Positions 8,592 to 16,762 of a stretch of DNA of 64,000 bases are shown piece after piece (position 1 is the stretch's first letter; every line of letters begins with the position of its first letter). Under the pieces are notes generated by a model. The model was not told the DNA's origin. It worked only from the letters and a program-made list of their open reading frames with translations, and ran no database searches. A program made the translations under genes and the position numbers. The stretch comes from Fimbriimonadaceae bacterium (GTDB taxonomy: Bacteria; Armatimonadota; Fimbriimonadia; Fimbriimonadales; Fimbriimonadaceae), in NCBI GenBank assembly GCA_019187105.1, contig JABAQM010000001.1, forward strand, positions 124,001-188,000. The letters run 5' to 3'.

Positions 8592-9749
8592 ATGAAGGTT
8601 CGAGGAATTTGGGTGTCGCTGATCATTTTTACCGTTGCCGCTGGCATCATCGGCTGCGGTGGCGCGGGCGGCGGCGCCGTCCTAACCGGCGGCACTGGCC
8701 ACGTCACGAACTCGGGCAACTTTTCAACGTCATCCAGCGGAGGATCGACAACGAGTACATCGACCACGGGGACGTCATCCACCGGCGGCACCGCCACTTC
8801 CGGAACCACAACGACCACGGGTGGCACGACTTCTACCACGGGAACCACGGGGTCGACGACAACGGGATCGACCACCACCGGTTCGACGACCACAGGCGGC
8901 ACGACAACCGGAGGCACCACCGGCAGCACCACCACTGGCGGTACGACCGGTGGAACGCTCACCGCGCCGTTTGATATGGTCTTTGTCAGCGACCGCAACC
9001 TTTCCCGCGATATCTACGCGATGGAAGACGCGGGCGGCAACGTGACCAACGTCATCGTCAACAATCTCTTCCAGGATTACGACCCTTGTCTCTCACCCGA
9101 CGGTCTCAAGATCGCCTTTGTATCGGAGGTGGCGGGTGACGCGCAGATCTGGATCTGGGATACGGCGTCCTCAAGTTCACTTAAACTCACGACGACCGCA
9201 AACGCCAAGGCGAACCCGAGCTTCAGTCCCGATGGCACCAAGATCGTCTTCGCCGACTCCGTCGCCAACGAGATCTACATCATGAACGCCGATGGAACCG
9301 GCATAACCAACATCACGAACTCCGCCGATGAGGAAGATCGAGATCCAATCTTCAGCAAAGACGGTACGCGGATCATCTTCGCCTCGAATCGCGGTGTACA
9401 AGTCACACCCTCCTTCGGGATTTTCTCGATGAATCTCGATGGCTCCGACATCAAAGAGGTCTTTGACGAGACCACCAACGAGGTCCAGCCGTGGCTTTCA
9501 ACCGATGGAACGAAGCTGGTTTATCGAAACAACAATAACGTTTGGATCGCCAACGCAGATGGCACGAACCGAACCCAGCTCACTACGAGCGGCAACTGCA
9601 CGCGACCGACGTTTACCCGCGACGGCACCCGTATCATCTACACCGTAAATAGCGGCGGGGAGTCCTTGTTCTCCATGAACTTGGACGGCACGGATAACAA
9701 GAAGATCAGCGGCATCGGCAACAACTCGTCGGCACGTGGCCGACCATAG
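8592..9749 (+). CDS. Lipoprotein with Thr/Gly linker and TolB-like propeller
   Basis: A 385-residue secreted lipoprotein. The signal peptide starts at M(8592)KVRGIW and ends in a lipobox, AGIIGC. About 75 residues of almost pure Thr, Gly and Ser follow (bases about 8720-8960). The rest is PD40/TolB-like propeller repeats, recognisable as PSFSPDGTKIVF, IFSKDGTRIIF and PWLSTDGTKLVY. TolB-like propellers bind proteins or ligands at the envelope. Start choice: TAGGAT (8579-8584) ends seven bases before the ATG and there is no Shine-Dalgarno site. Confidence 0.85.
   Translation: MKVRGIWVSLIIFTVAAGIIGCGGAGGGAVLTGGTGHVTNSGNFSTSSSGGSTTSTSTTGTSSTGGTATSGTTTTTGGTTSTTGTTGSTTTGSTTTGSTTTGGTTTGGTTGSTTTGGTTGGTLTAPFDMVFVSDRNLSRDIYAMEDAGGNVTNVIVNNLFQDYDPCLSPDGLKIAFVSEVAGDAQIWIWDTASSSSLKLTTTANAKANPSFSPDGTKIVFADSVANEIYIMNADGTGITNITNSADEEDRDPIFSKDGTRIIFASNRGVQVTPSFGIFSMNLDGSDIKEVFDETTNEVQPWLSTDGTKLVYRNNNNVWIANADGTNRTQLTTSGNCTRPTFTRDGTRIIYTVNSGGESLFSMNLDGTDNKKISGIGNNSSARGRP
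8720..8962 (+). repeat. Low-complexity Thr/Gly/Ser codon repeat
   Basis: Imperfect short tandem units built on ACG/ACC/ACA Thr codons and GGC/GGA/GGG Gly codons, with runs such as GGCGGCACGACAACCGGAGG. They encode the spacer between the lipidated Cys and the propeller. The antisense frame reads as Val/Pro repeats and is not a gene. Such tracts are prone to replication slippage, so length may vary between strains. Confidence 0.8.
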
Positions 9750-9785
9750 AAACTACTGACAGACGGTAGGTGGTAAACATTCCCC

Positions 9786-12326
9786 GTGAGAGGAAGACTT
9801 GCTGTTGCAGCCTGCCTGGCTGCAGCCTGCGCTGTTGCCCAGACGCCGGCGCCCGCCATCGATACCCAGTTCCTTAATGCGATCTCGCCAAGGCAGCTCG
9901 GCCCGACGACCATGGGCGGCCGGGTGATCGACCTTGCCGTTTTCGAGAAAGAACCGAGGATCTTCTACATTGCAACTGCCGGCGGGGGACTTTGGAAGAC
10001 GGAAAACGGCGGGATTACGGTGACTCCGGTCTTTGATCGCGAGAAGCACGTTTCAATTGGCAGCGCAGCCGTCCGACAGGACGATCCCAACGTCGTATGG
10101 GTGGGCACGGGCGAAGAATCCAGCCGCAATAGCACCCAGTGGGGCGGTGGCGTGTATCGATCCGAGGACGGCGGAAAGACCTGGCAAATGCTGGGGCTGG
10201 AGAAAACTCGCCATATCTCCAAGGTCATTCTCCACCCCAAGGACAAGAATGTCGCTTGGGTGGCAGCCCTCGGACATCTGTGGGGCTACAACCCGGATCG
10301 CGGGGTGTTCAAGACCACGGACGGGGGAAAGACGTGGCAGAAAACCCTCTTCATCGATGAGAAAACCGGCATCGCCGATATGGCTATCGATCCAAACGAT
10401 CCGAATGTTCTCATTGCCGCAGCATGGGAAAAGGTTCGGCGACCCTACACCTTTATCAGCGGCGGTCCTGGCTCTGGGGTATACCGTTCGACCGATGGAG
10501 GCAAGACTTGGAAGAAGGCTAACAAGGGCCTCCCCGAAAACACCCCGTTGGGAAGAATTGGCCTCTCGTTCTTCCGCAAGAACTCCAACGTGGTGATCGC
10601 AACCGTCGAAGCAAAGGGCGGCGGAATCTTTAAGAGCAAGGACAAGGGTCAGTCCTGGACCAAGCTGAGCAATCTGAATCCTCGCCCCTTCTATTTCTCA
10701 AAGCCCCTGCAGGATCCTTCCGACGAAACCCGAATCTATGTCGTAGCGACGAACTTTCATGTCTCGACCGACTCGGGAGCGACGTTCCGCAACCTTCCGA
10801 TGAACATCCATGTCGACCATCACGCGATCTGGGTGAATCCGAACGATTCCAATCACCTGATCATCGGTAACGATGGCGGTGTCGCGCAGTCGCGGGATCG
10901 CGGACTTGCCTGGGAACACATCAACAACATGCCGCTCGGCCAGTTCTATGCGATCGCCTTCGATATGCGAAAGCCGTATTGGGTTTACGGTGGGCTGCAG
11001 GACAATGGCTCGTGGGCCGGCCCCACCCAGACAAGCAAGGGCGGCGTCACATACTTGGATTGGTACGGTATCGGCGGTGGCGATGGATTCCATGTCCAAG
11101 TCGATCCGACCGATTGGACCACCGCTTACAGCGAGAGCCAAGGTGGCGCGATAAGCCGCCTGGACCAAGTACGCGGCGACTTCCGGTTCATTCGGCCCCG
11201 CCCGCCTCAGGGCGAGCGATATCGCTTTAACTGGTCGTCCCCCTTTATCATCAGTCCGCACAACCCGCGGACCCTCTATTTCGGAGGCAACAAGCTCTTC
11301 AAGACGGTCGATCGGGGAGACAACTGGAAAGTCATCAGCCCCGACCTGACGAGCAATGATCCCAAGAAGCAGCGTCCAGGTGAAGGCAGCGTGAGTCCCG
11401 AAAATACGGGCGCGGAAGCGCACTGCACGATCGTCACAATCAGCGAGTCGCCACGCAAGGCCGGCGTCGTCTGGGTTGGAACGGACGACGGATACGTTTG
11501 GGTGACGCAGGACGACGGTAACAAGTGGACCGATGTGACGATGAACATCCCTGGCTTGCCAACGAACACGTGGTGCAGCCGGGTTACCGCTAGCAAGCAC
11601 GTGGAGGGAAGAGCCTATGCCACGTTCGATGGCCACCGCAATGATGATTACAAGCCCTATGTCTATGTCACCGAGGACTTTGGCAAGACCTGGACCAGTC
11701 TGAGCGCCGGCCTTGAGGAAGACGAATGCTGCTACGTGATTAAGGAAGGCGAGAAGAATCCTGACCTGTTGGTCCTGGGCACCGAGCTATGCCTTTGTTT
11801 CTCGCTTGATCGCGGTAAGACGTGGGCGCGTTATCGATCCGGCAACTTCCCTACGATCGCAGTCCACGACGTTGCGATTCACCCCCGCGACCAAGACCTC
11901 ATCATCGGCACCCACGGTCGGAGCATCTGGACACTGCCGATCGCGCCGCTCGAAGCGCTGACCGCGGAAGCCCTTGGCAAGGATGCGGTGCTCTGCCCGC
12001 CGCAGCCCGTCTACCTATTGGGCCGCATCGCGGGACAGGATTGGATGGGAGACCGCACCTTTATGGCTCGAAACACCCAGCCCGGAACGACGATCTTCTA
12101 CTACATCAAAGCAGACCAAACCGGCGAGGCCGTCGTCACAATCACCAACGCGTTGGGTGAGCAGGTAGCCGAGCTAAAGGGACCCGCCAAGGCCGGCCTT
12201 CATGGACTGCCGTGGACAGCAAGAGGACGCGGTCGGGTTAAGCCAGGGGAGTTGAAAGTCACCCTGAAGGTCGGCGGCCAGGAGCTCTCACAGCCACTGG
12301 TGATCGAAGACGCCACGATCAACTAA
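9786..12326 (+). CDS. Secreted BNR/sortilin-type propeller protein
   Basis: An 846-residue secreted protein. The signal peptide ends near CAVAQ (residue 19). At least seven Asp-box/BNR repeats follow (YRSEDGGKTW, FKTTDGGKTW, YRSTDGGKTW, FKSKDKGQSW, FKTVDRGDNW, YVTEDFGKTW, FSLDRGKTW), making one or two large beta propellers of the VPS10/sortilin or xyloglucanase-like type. The last 100 residues (FYYIKADQTGEAVVTITNALGEQVAEL) form an immunoglobulin-like domain resembling type IX sorting or FlgD-like domains. Often annotated as glycosyl hydrolase, but no catalytic residue is evident. Start is GTG. Confidence 0.87.
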   Translation: MRGRLAVAACLAAACAVAQTPAPAIDTQFLNAISPRQLGPTTMGGRVIDLAVFEKEPRIFYIATAGGGLWKTENGGITVTPVFDREKHVSIGSAAVRQDDPNVVWVGTGEESSRNSTQWGGGVYRSEDGGKTWQMLGLEKTRHISKVILHPKDKNVAWVAALGHLWGYNPDRGVFKTTDGGKTWQKTLFIDEKTGIADMAIDPNDPNVLIAAAWEKVRRPYTFISGGPGSGVYRSTDGGKTWKKANKGLPENTPLGRIGLSFFRKNSNVVIATVEAKGGGIFKSKDKGQSWTKLSNLNPRPFYFSKPLQDPSDETRIYVVATNFHVSTDSGATFRNLPMNIHVDHHAIWVNPNDSNHLIIGNDGGVAQSRDRGLAWEHINNMPLGQFYAIAFDMRKPYWVYGGLQDNGSWAGPTQTSKGGVTYLDWYGIGGGDGFHVQVDPTDWTTAYSESQGGAISRLDQVRGDFRFIRPRPPQGERYRFNWSSPFIISPHNPRTLYFGGNKLFKTVDRGDNWKVISPDLTSNDPKKQRPGEGSVSPENTGAEAHCTIVTISESPRKAGVVWVGTDDGYVWVTQDDGNKWTDVTMNIPGLPTNTWCSRVTASKHVEGRAYATFDGHRNDDYKPYVYVTEDFGKTWTSLSAGLEEDECCYVIKEGEKNPDLLVLGTELCLCFSLDRGKTWARYRSGNFPTIAVHDVAIHPRDQDLIIGTHGRSIWTLPIAPLEALTAEALGKDAVLCPPQPVYLLGRIAGQDWMGDRTFMARNTQPGTTIFYYIKADQTGEAVVTITNALGEQVAELKGPAKAGLHGLPWTARGRGRVKPGELKVTLKVGGQELSQPLVIEDATIN

Positions 12327-13038
12327 GAAGGGCGATCGCTGCCGCGGAAACCGCCGCAGTATCGACTCGCAGAACTCGGGGACCCAGCGTAACGGCTCGG
12401 TCCCCGATCATTTCAATTTCACGTCGCGTCCACCCGCCTTCGGGACCAACAACGATGGTCAGCGATTGCGCGCCGCCGGCGGCCGCTCGAAAGGTGTTCT
12501 CCACCCCCTCGACCTCGCTAAGGACAAGAGCGTCGGGATAGGCAGACAACACCGAGACGAGGTCCTTTTTCCAGACCAATGTCGGAAGCTTCGCCCGTCC
12601 GCAAACCTCAGATGCTTCGCGCGCGATCGTCGCGAGACGGCGGGTTCTCTCTTCCCGCTTCCTCTCGTCCCAATTGACCACGGATCGCTCGGTTGGAAAG
12701 AGCACAAATCCCGCGACGCCGACTTCCGTGCAGAGACGTACGACCTCGTCGAGCTTGTCACCCTTCGGAAGCGCCTGGGCGATGACGACCTCGCGACTCG
12801 CATCCGTTCCCACCTTGACAACCTCTAAGGGCTCGACCGCTCGGCCGACAAACCGACACCGAACAATGGTTCCGTCGTTGGGCAGAACCGCGACTTCCGA
12901 ACCGCTATGCAGCCTCAGCACATCGCGGAGCTTATGAAGCTCATCCTTGGGCAGCTCCTGCTCCCCGTCAGCCAGATCGAAGCCTGGCCAGAAGAGGCGA
13001 GGCAGTGACCTTAGCGGCGGAACGTCGCTGCTACCCAA
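12319..13038 (-). CDS. rsmE: 16S rRNA (uracil1498-N3)-methyltransferase RsmE
   Basis: A 239-residue SPOUT methyltransferase that methylates U1498 of 16S rRNA. It has an N-terminal PUA-like domain (about 20-75), then QALPKGDKLDEVVRLCTEVGV, the knot motif VVGPEGGWTRREIEM, and LGPRVLRVDTA. It ends eight bases inside the convergent BNR gene and starts 28 bases inside prmA, so it is coupled to prmA. A shorter start nearer LPRLFW cannot be excluded. Confidence 0.93.
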   Translation of the reverse strand: MGSSDVPPLRSLPRLFWPGFDLADGEQELPKDELHKLRDVLRLHSGSEVAVLPNDGTIVRCRFVGRAVEPLEVVKVGTDASREVVIAQALPKGDKLDEVVRLCTEVGVAGFVLFPTERSVVNWDERKREERTRRLATIAREASEVCGRAKLPTLVWKKDLVSVLSAYPDALVLSEVEGVENTFRAAAGGAQSLTIVVGPEGGWTRREIEMIGDRAVTLGPRVLRVDTAAVSAAAIALLS

Positions 13039-13850
13039 CGATCCTCCGTCAAGACTTCTACAAGCCCGAATCCAACCTGTTGGGCTGCCCTTTGGACGTC
13101 GGTCCAGTTCTCATCGATGATCCCTGACACGATCCACACTCCCCCTGGCTTCAAGGCCGTGGCAGCCTGGTGGGCGACGTTGATCAGCGTGGCGCTGATG
13201 ATGTTCGCAAGGACGATATCGAACGGAGCCTTCGAGGATACTGCCGCAAATCCATCGCCCACCACCGCGTCTAACGCAACCTGGTTGCGGGCCGCATTTT
13301 CAATGCTTGCCTCCACCGCAATCGGATCGACATCAACCGCCACTGCGCGTGCCGCCCCGACAAGGAGCGCGGCGATCGACAAGATCCCGCTGCCGCAGCC
13401 AATATCGGCAACCATCGCGCCCTGCAGGTCCTGCCTTTCGAGCAGTTCCAGGCACATCCTTGTCGTCGGGTGGTCGCCGGTCCCAAAGGCTTGTCCCGGG
13501 TCAAGCTCGATGACGCGATCACCCGGTTCGGCGCCGCAATCCTCCCAACTGGGCTTGATCATCCAGTGCTTCCCTACCCGCCTGGGCTTGAAGAATTGCT
13601 TCCATGACTCGGCCCACTCCTCTTCGGCTACTTCCAACGTTGTCACCGAAGCGTCTGCAAGGTGATTGAGCCGCAACTGGAAGCCTCGCAGATCGATAGG
13701 GTGGTCCCCCGCGTAGTACCCTGAAAGGCTCGGCGGCCTGTCGGTCTGCTCGGTCGAAGCCATACCAAATTGGTCGAACACATCGATCCAGGCGCCCCAG
13801 TCTTCCGGGCTTTCAGCAAGGCTTGCCGTCACCTTGATCCACGTTCTCAT
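13011..13850 (-). CDS. prmA: Ribosomal protein L11 methyltransferase
   Basis: A 279-residue SAM-dependent methyltransferase. The N-terminal domain contacts L11 (about 1-95). The catalytic core carries [17 protein letters not shown], motif [16 protein letters not shown], and [10 protein letters not shown] with the NxxxxxL signature of PrmA. It trimethylates ribosomal protein L11. The start overlaps the dnaJ stop by four bases. Its place between dnaJ and rsmE is a common bacterial arrangement. Confidence 0.94.
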   Translation of the reverse strand: MRTWIKVTASLAESPEDWGAWIDVFDQFGMASTEQTDRPPSLSGYYAGDHPIDLRGFQLRLNHLADASVTTLEVAEEEWAESWKQFFKPRRVGKHWMIKPSWEDCGAEPGDRVIELDPGQAFGTGDHPTTRMCLELLERQDLQGAMVADIGCGSGILSIAALLVGAARAVAVDVDPIAVEASIENAARNQVALDAVVGDGFAAVSSKAPFDIVLANIISATLINVAHQAATALKPGGVWIVSGIIDENWTDVQRAAQQVGFGLVEVLTEDRWVAATFRR

Positions 13851-14956
13851 TTCTTCTTTTTGAAGATCCCGCCGAGTACGGATCCGATGCCTTCGCCCTT
13901 AGGTTGATCGTCGCCGCTCAATTCGGCGAACTCACGCAGGAGCTTTTCCTGGGCCTCCGATACTTTCTCGGGTACGAGCAGAATCGCCTCCACCAGCATG
14001 TCTCCTCGGGGTCCGCCATGCAGCCGCGGCAGGCCGGCGTTGCGAATCCGGAAGACCGTTCCCGGTTGGGTTCCGGCCGGAATGCGAACGGTGATCTCTT
14101 GATCCAGTCCATCGAACGTCAGTTCGTCGCCGAGGGCAGCCTGGGGAAACGTCATCCCGATGCGGCTGAGCAAATCCATCCCATTCCGTTCAAATCTATC
14201 GTCCGGCGTGACGGAAATGTGAACGTAAAGGTCACCAGCCCGGCCACCACCGAGCGGATCTCCGCCCCTGCCACCGACCTGCAAAGTGGTTCCATCCTCC
14301 ACGCCCGGCGGAACGCTGATTTCGATCTGGCTGCGTTCGATCCGCATTTTCCTGCCTTTGCAGGCGGTGCACGGCTCCTTGATGACGGTGCCCTCACCGC
14401 CGCAGGTTCCACAGGGCATGGAGGTCCGCATCTGGCCAAGCAAGGTGTTTTGGACTCGAGTCACTTGGCCCGCGCCGTTGCAGGTCGGACATGTCTCGGG
14501 TTTCGAGCCTTCTGCTGCTCCCGAACCATTGCAAACCGTGCACCGTACCGGTCTCTCATACACGACGTCGCCCTGATAACCGTTCAGGACGTCCGTTAGC
14601 GTCAGAGTGACGTCGGCTTCAACGTCAGCCCCGTTCCGGTTTCCGCCTCTGCCTCGGCGATTGGACCCGGCCCCACCGAAGAAGAGGTCGAAGAGATCCG
14701 AAATTCCACCGCCAAAGAACGGATCTTGCGGGATGTCCTCCGTGGTTCCATACTGGTCGAAGCGCGCACGCTTATCGGGATCGGACAGGACGGCGTAAGC
14801 CGCACCGATCTCCTTGAACCGATCTTCCGCTTCGGGATCGTTGGGATTGACGTCGGGGTGGTACTGTCGCGCTAACTTCCGATAGGCAGACTTGATCTCA
14901 TCGGGCGTGGCAGTGCGAGAGACGCCTAGTACGTCATAGGGATCTTTGGGAGCCAC
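13847..14956 (-). CDS. dnaJ: Chaperone DnaJ
   Basis: A 369-residue type I J protein, cochaperone of DnaK. The J domain (about 5-70) has YHPDVNPND with intact HPD. A Gly/Phe/Arg-rich linker ([12 protein letters not shown]) follows, then four CxxCxGxG zinc-finger repeats ([32 protein letters not shown]; the last has Lys for the final Gly), and the C-terminal substrate-binding domains. It lies six bases downstream of rpoZ. No dnaK or grpE is present in the window. Confidence 0.96.
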   Translation of the reverse strand: MAPKDPYDVLGVSRTATPDEIKSAYRKLARQYHPDVNPNDPEAEDRFKEIGAAYAVLSDPDKRARFDQYGTTEDIPQDPFFGGGISDLFDLFFGGAGSNRRGRGGNRNGADVEADVTLTLTDVLNGYQGDVVYERPVRCTVCNGSGAAEGSKPETCPTCNGAGQVTRVQNTLLGQMRTSMPCGTCGGEGTVIKEPCTACKGRKMRIERSQIEISVPPGVEDGTTLQVGGRGGDPLGGGRAGDLYVHISVTPDDRFERNGMDLLSRIGMTFPQAALGDELTFDGLDQEITVRIPAGTQPGTVFRIRNAGLPRLHGGPRGDMLVEAILLVPEKVSEAQEKLLREFAELSGDDQPKGEGIGSVLGGIFKKKK

Positions 14957-14962
14957 GAATGC

Positions 14963-15493
14963 TTATCCGTTTTCGGCGTCTTCTTCGTCGTCTGCCGATT
15001 CCTGTTCTTCGATGTCAGTGAGCGACAGCGTATCATCCTCGGACTCGACGACGGTTTCCTCGGTCTCGATGGCGTCATCCATGAGATCGGCCAGAGTATC
15101 GACTCCGGCAGCTGCCTCGGTCTCGCCTTCTGCATCCTCTTCGTGCTCGGTTTCGTCGAGAAGGCTGACGGCTTCGAACTCGTCGCCCTCCAACGCCGGA
15201 AGAAGCAATCCGAGCTCGTTCGGAATCGCGTCGTCTGGGATTACGGCAAAGGAACCGGATTCCGTACCGGGTTCAACCGACTCGCCGATGAAGATCGGCC
15301 GGATCTTACCGGCCGCGATTTCGGCTAAGGCGATGGAAAGCGGATGCGTCGACTCGCAACGAACGAGTGGATGGGCGCCCTCCTTCAATTGCTTGGCTCG
15401 TTTGGCGGCCAGATTGGAGAGGATGAACTTGCCGTGCTCATAGTTCGTTAGGAGATCGGCAGAAGGCAGGATCGTGGGCGCTTGGGAATTCAT
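14963..15493 (-). CDS. rpoZ: RNA polymerase omega subunit with long acidic tail
   Basis: A 176-residue protein. The first ~70 residues match omega: KFILSNLAAKRAKQLKEG, then HPLSIALAEIAAGKI. Omega stabilises beta-prime assembly. Family members are usually about 60-110 residues; here a C-terminal extension of about 75 residues is almost wholly Asp/Glu with Ala, Ser and Thr (ETEHEEDAEGETEAA, ESADDEEDAENG). ATG 15493 is chosen because homology starts just after it; the open frame runs on upstream without omega features. A TAGACT hexamer lies 11 bases upstream. Head of the dnaJ-prmA-rsmE operon. Confidence 0.88.
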   Translation of the reverse strand: MNSQAPTILPSADLLTNYEHGKFILSNLAAKRAKQLKEGAHPLVRCESTHPLSIALAEIAAGKIRPIFIGESVEPGTESGSFAVIPDDAIPNELGLLLPALEGDEFEAVSLLDETEHEEDAEGETEAAAGVDTLADLMDDAIETEETVVESEDDTLSLTDIEEQESADDEEDAENG

Positions 15494-15570
15494 GCCAAAC
15501 GCTGAGTCTACCGTTTCCAAGGCAAGGAAGGCAACGGTTGGGGTGCCAGTTCCCACCCGTGAGCCCCGGA

Positions 15571-15576
15571 TACACT
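15571..15576 (+). promoter_or_regulatory. -10-like TACACT, leaderless start
   Basis: TACACT ends seven bases before ATG 15584 and no Shine-Dalgarno sequence intervenes, so transcription would begin at or next to the start codon. Confidence 0.5.
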
Positions 15577-15583
15577 TTATCCC

Positions 15584-16762
15584 ATGCCGGAATTCGTCGA
15601 CCCTAGCGTCGAGATGATCTTGCAGCATTATGCCGAGGATCATCGGCTGCTGGGGGCGGTAACTCCGCCGATTTTTCAGAACTCGCTCTTCGTCTTCGAC
15701 TCTTACGACGACTTTCTCGAATCCGGCGAAAACGACCATGTTCCCAAGCGTCGGCACAACTACAGCCGAATTTCTAATCCGACGCTGGAAATTGTCGAAC
15801 GCAAGATCGCCAAGCTCGAGCACATGGAGGCGGCCAAGGTCTTCACCAGTGGGATGGCTGCGATTTCCGCCGCGATCTTCAGTACCATTCGCCAAGGTAG
15901 CCACGTCGTCGCGGTGGACACCTGTTATGGTCCAACCAAGCAGCTGCTCAGTGAGTACCTGCCTAAGTTCGGTATCCAGACCACCTTCGTAAATGGCTCG
16001 GATCCCCAGGAAGTGTTCGATGCCTGTGAAGCCAATACGACCGCGATTTATCTCGAATCGCCGAGTTCGTTGGTGTTCCAGCTTCAGGATTTCGAGGCCA
16101 TCTCAGCCTTTGCTCGGGAAAGAGGCATCACCACGATAACCGACAACAGCTACTGCTCGCCGGTCTTCCAGACCCCGGGCGATTTTGGGATCGACATTAT
16201 CGTTCATAGCGCGACGAAGTACCTTGGCGGGCATAGCGACGTGGTTGCCGGAGCCTTGTGCACGTCGATGGACCGCATGAATGCGTTGATGCGCCATGAG
16301 GTCCCTCTGTTCGGTGCAGCACTACCGCCGTTCCCGGCTTGGCTGCTCATTCGGGGCTTGCGGACGCTGAAGATCAGAATGAAAGCGCATGAAGAGACGG
16401 GCAATCGGGTTGCGGCATTCCTGAAATCGCGGCCAGAGGTGGATCGGGTCATGCACCCTTCCCTGCCCGACCATCCCCGACGCGAGCTCTTCTGCAAGCA
16501 GATGCGCGGCACGTCTGGCCTCCTGTCGTTCATCCCCAAGGTTCAGGAACCAGACCGGCTGAAGCGGTTCATTGAGGACCTGGAAATCTTCCAGCTCGGG
16601 GTGAGTTGGGGTGGCTTCGAAAGCCTTGCCGTCACCTTCCCTATTCAACCCATGGGATGGGAATCGGAAAAGTGGTTTGTCAGGCTGCACTGTGGGCTGG
16701 AATCGGCAGAAGACCTGATCAGCGACCTCGACCAGGCCTTCCGCAAGCACCTTACTCCGTAA
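15584..16762 (+). CDS. Cys/Met metabolism PLP enzyme (CGS/CBL-like)
   Basis: A 392-residue PLP enzyme of the cystathionine gamma-synthase, beta-lyase or methionine gamma-lyase group. It contains YSRISNPTLEIVE, FTSGMAAISAAI (phosphate-binding), ITDNSYCSPVFQ with the PLP-ring Asp, and HSATKYLGGHSDVVAG with the Schiff-base Lys. Members act on cystathionine or related thioethers; the specific reaction is not decidable from motifs. No other sulfur-metabolism gene is adjacent. It is convergent with the NlpC/P60 gene, overlapping by 11 bases. Confidence 0.92.
   Translation: MPEFVDPSVEMILQHYAEDHRLLGAVTPPIFQNSLFVFDSYDDFLESGENDHVPKRRHNYSRISNPTLEIVERKIAKLEHMEAAKVFTSGMAAISAAIFSTIRQGSHVVAVDTCYGPTKQLLSEYLPKFGIQTTFVNGSDPQEVFDACEANTTAIYLESPSSLVFQLQDFEAISAFARERGITTITDNSYCSPVFQTPGDFGIDIIVHSATKYLGGHSDVVAGALCTSMDRMNALMRHEVPLFGAALPPFPAWLLIRGLRTLKIRMKAHEETGNRVAAFLKSRPEVDRVMHPSLPDHPRRELFCKQMRGTSGLLSFIPKVQEPDRLKRFIEDLEIFQLGVSWGGFESLAVTFPIQPMGWESEKWFVRLHCGLESAEDLISDLDQAFRKHLTP

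Noticed and set aside
8720-8962. CRISPR-like array
   Set aside because: The repeats are short, irregular, in frame and code for Thr/Gly; there are no spacers of constant length.
10698-11636. Minus-strand frame of 312 codons inside the BNR gene
   Set aside because: It is antisense to a long, clearly repeated propeller gene and shows no recognisable domain.
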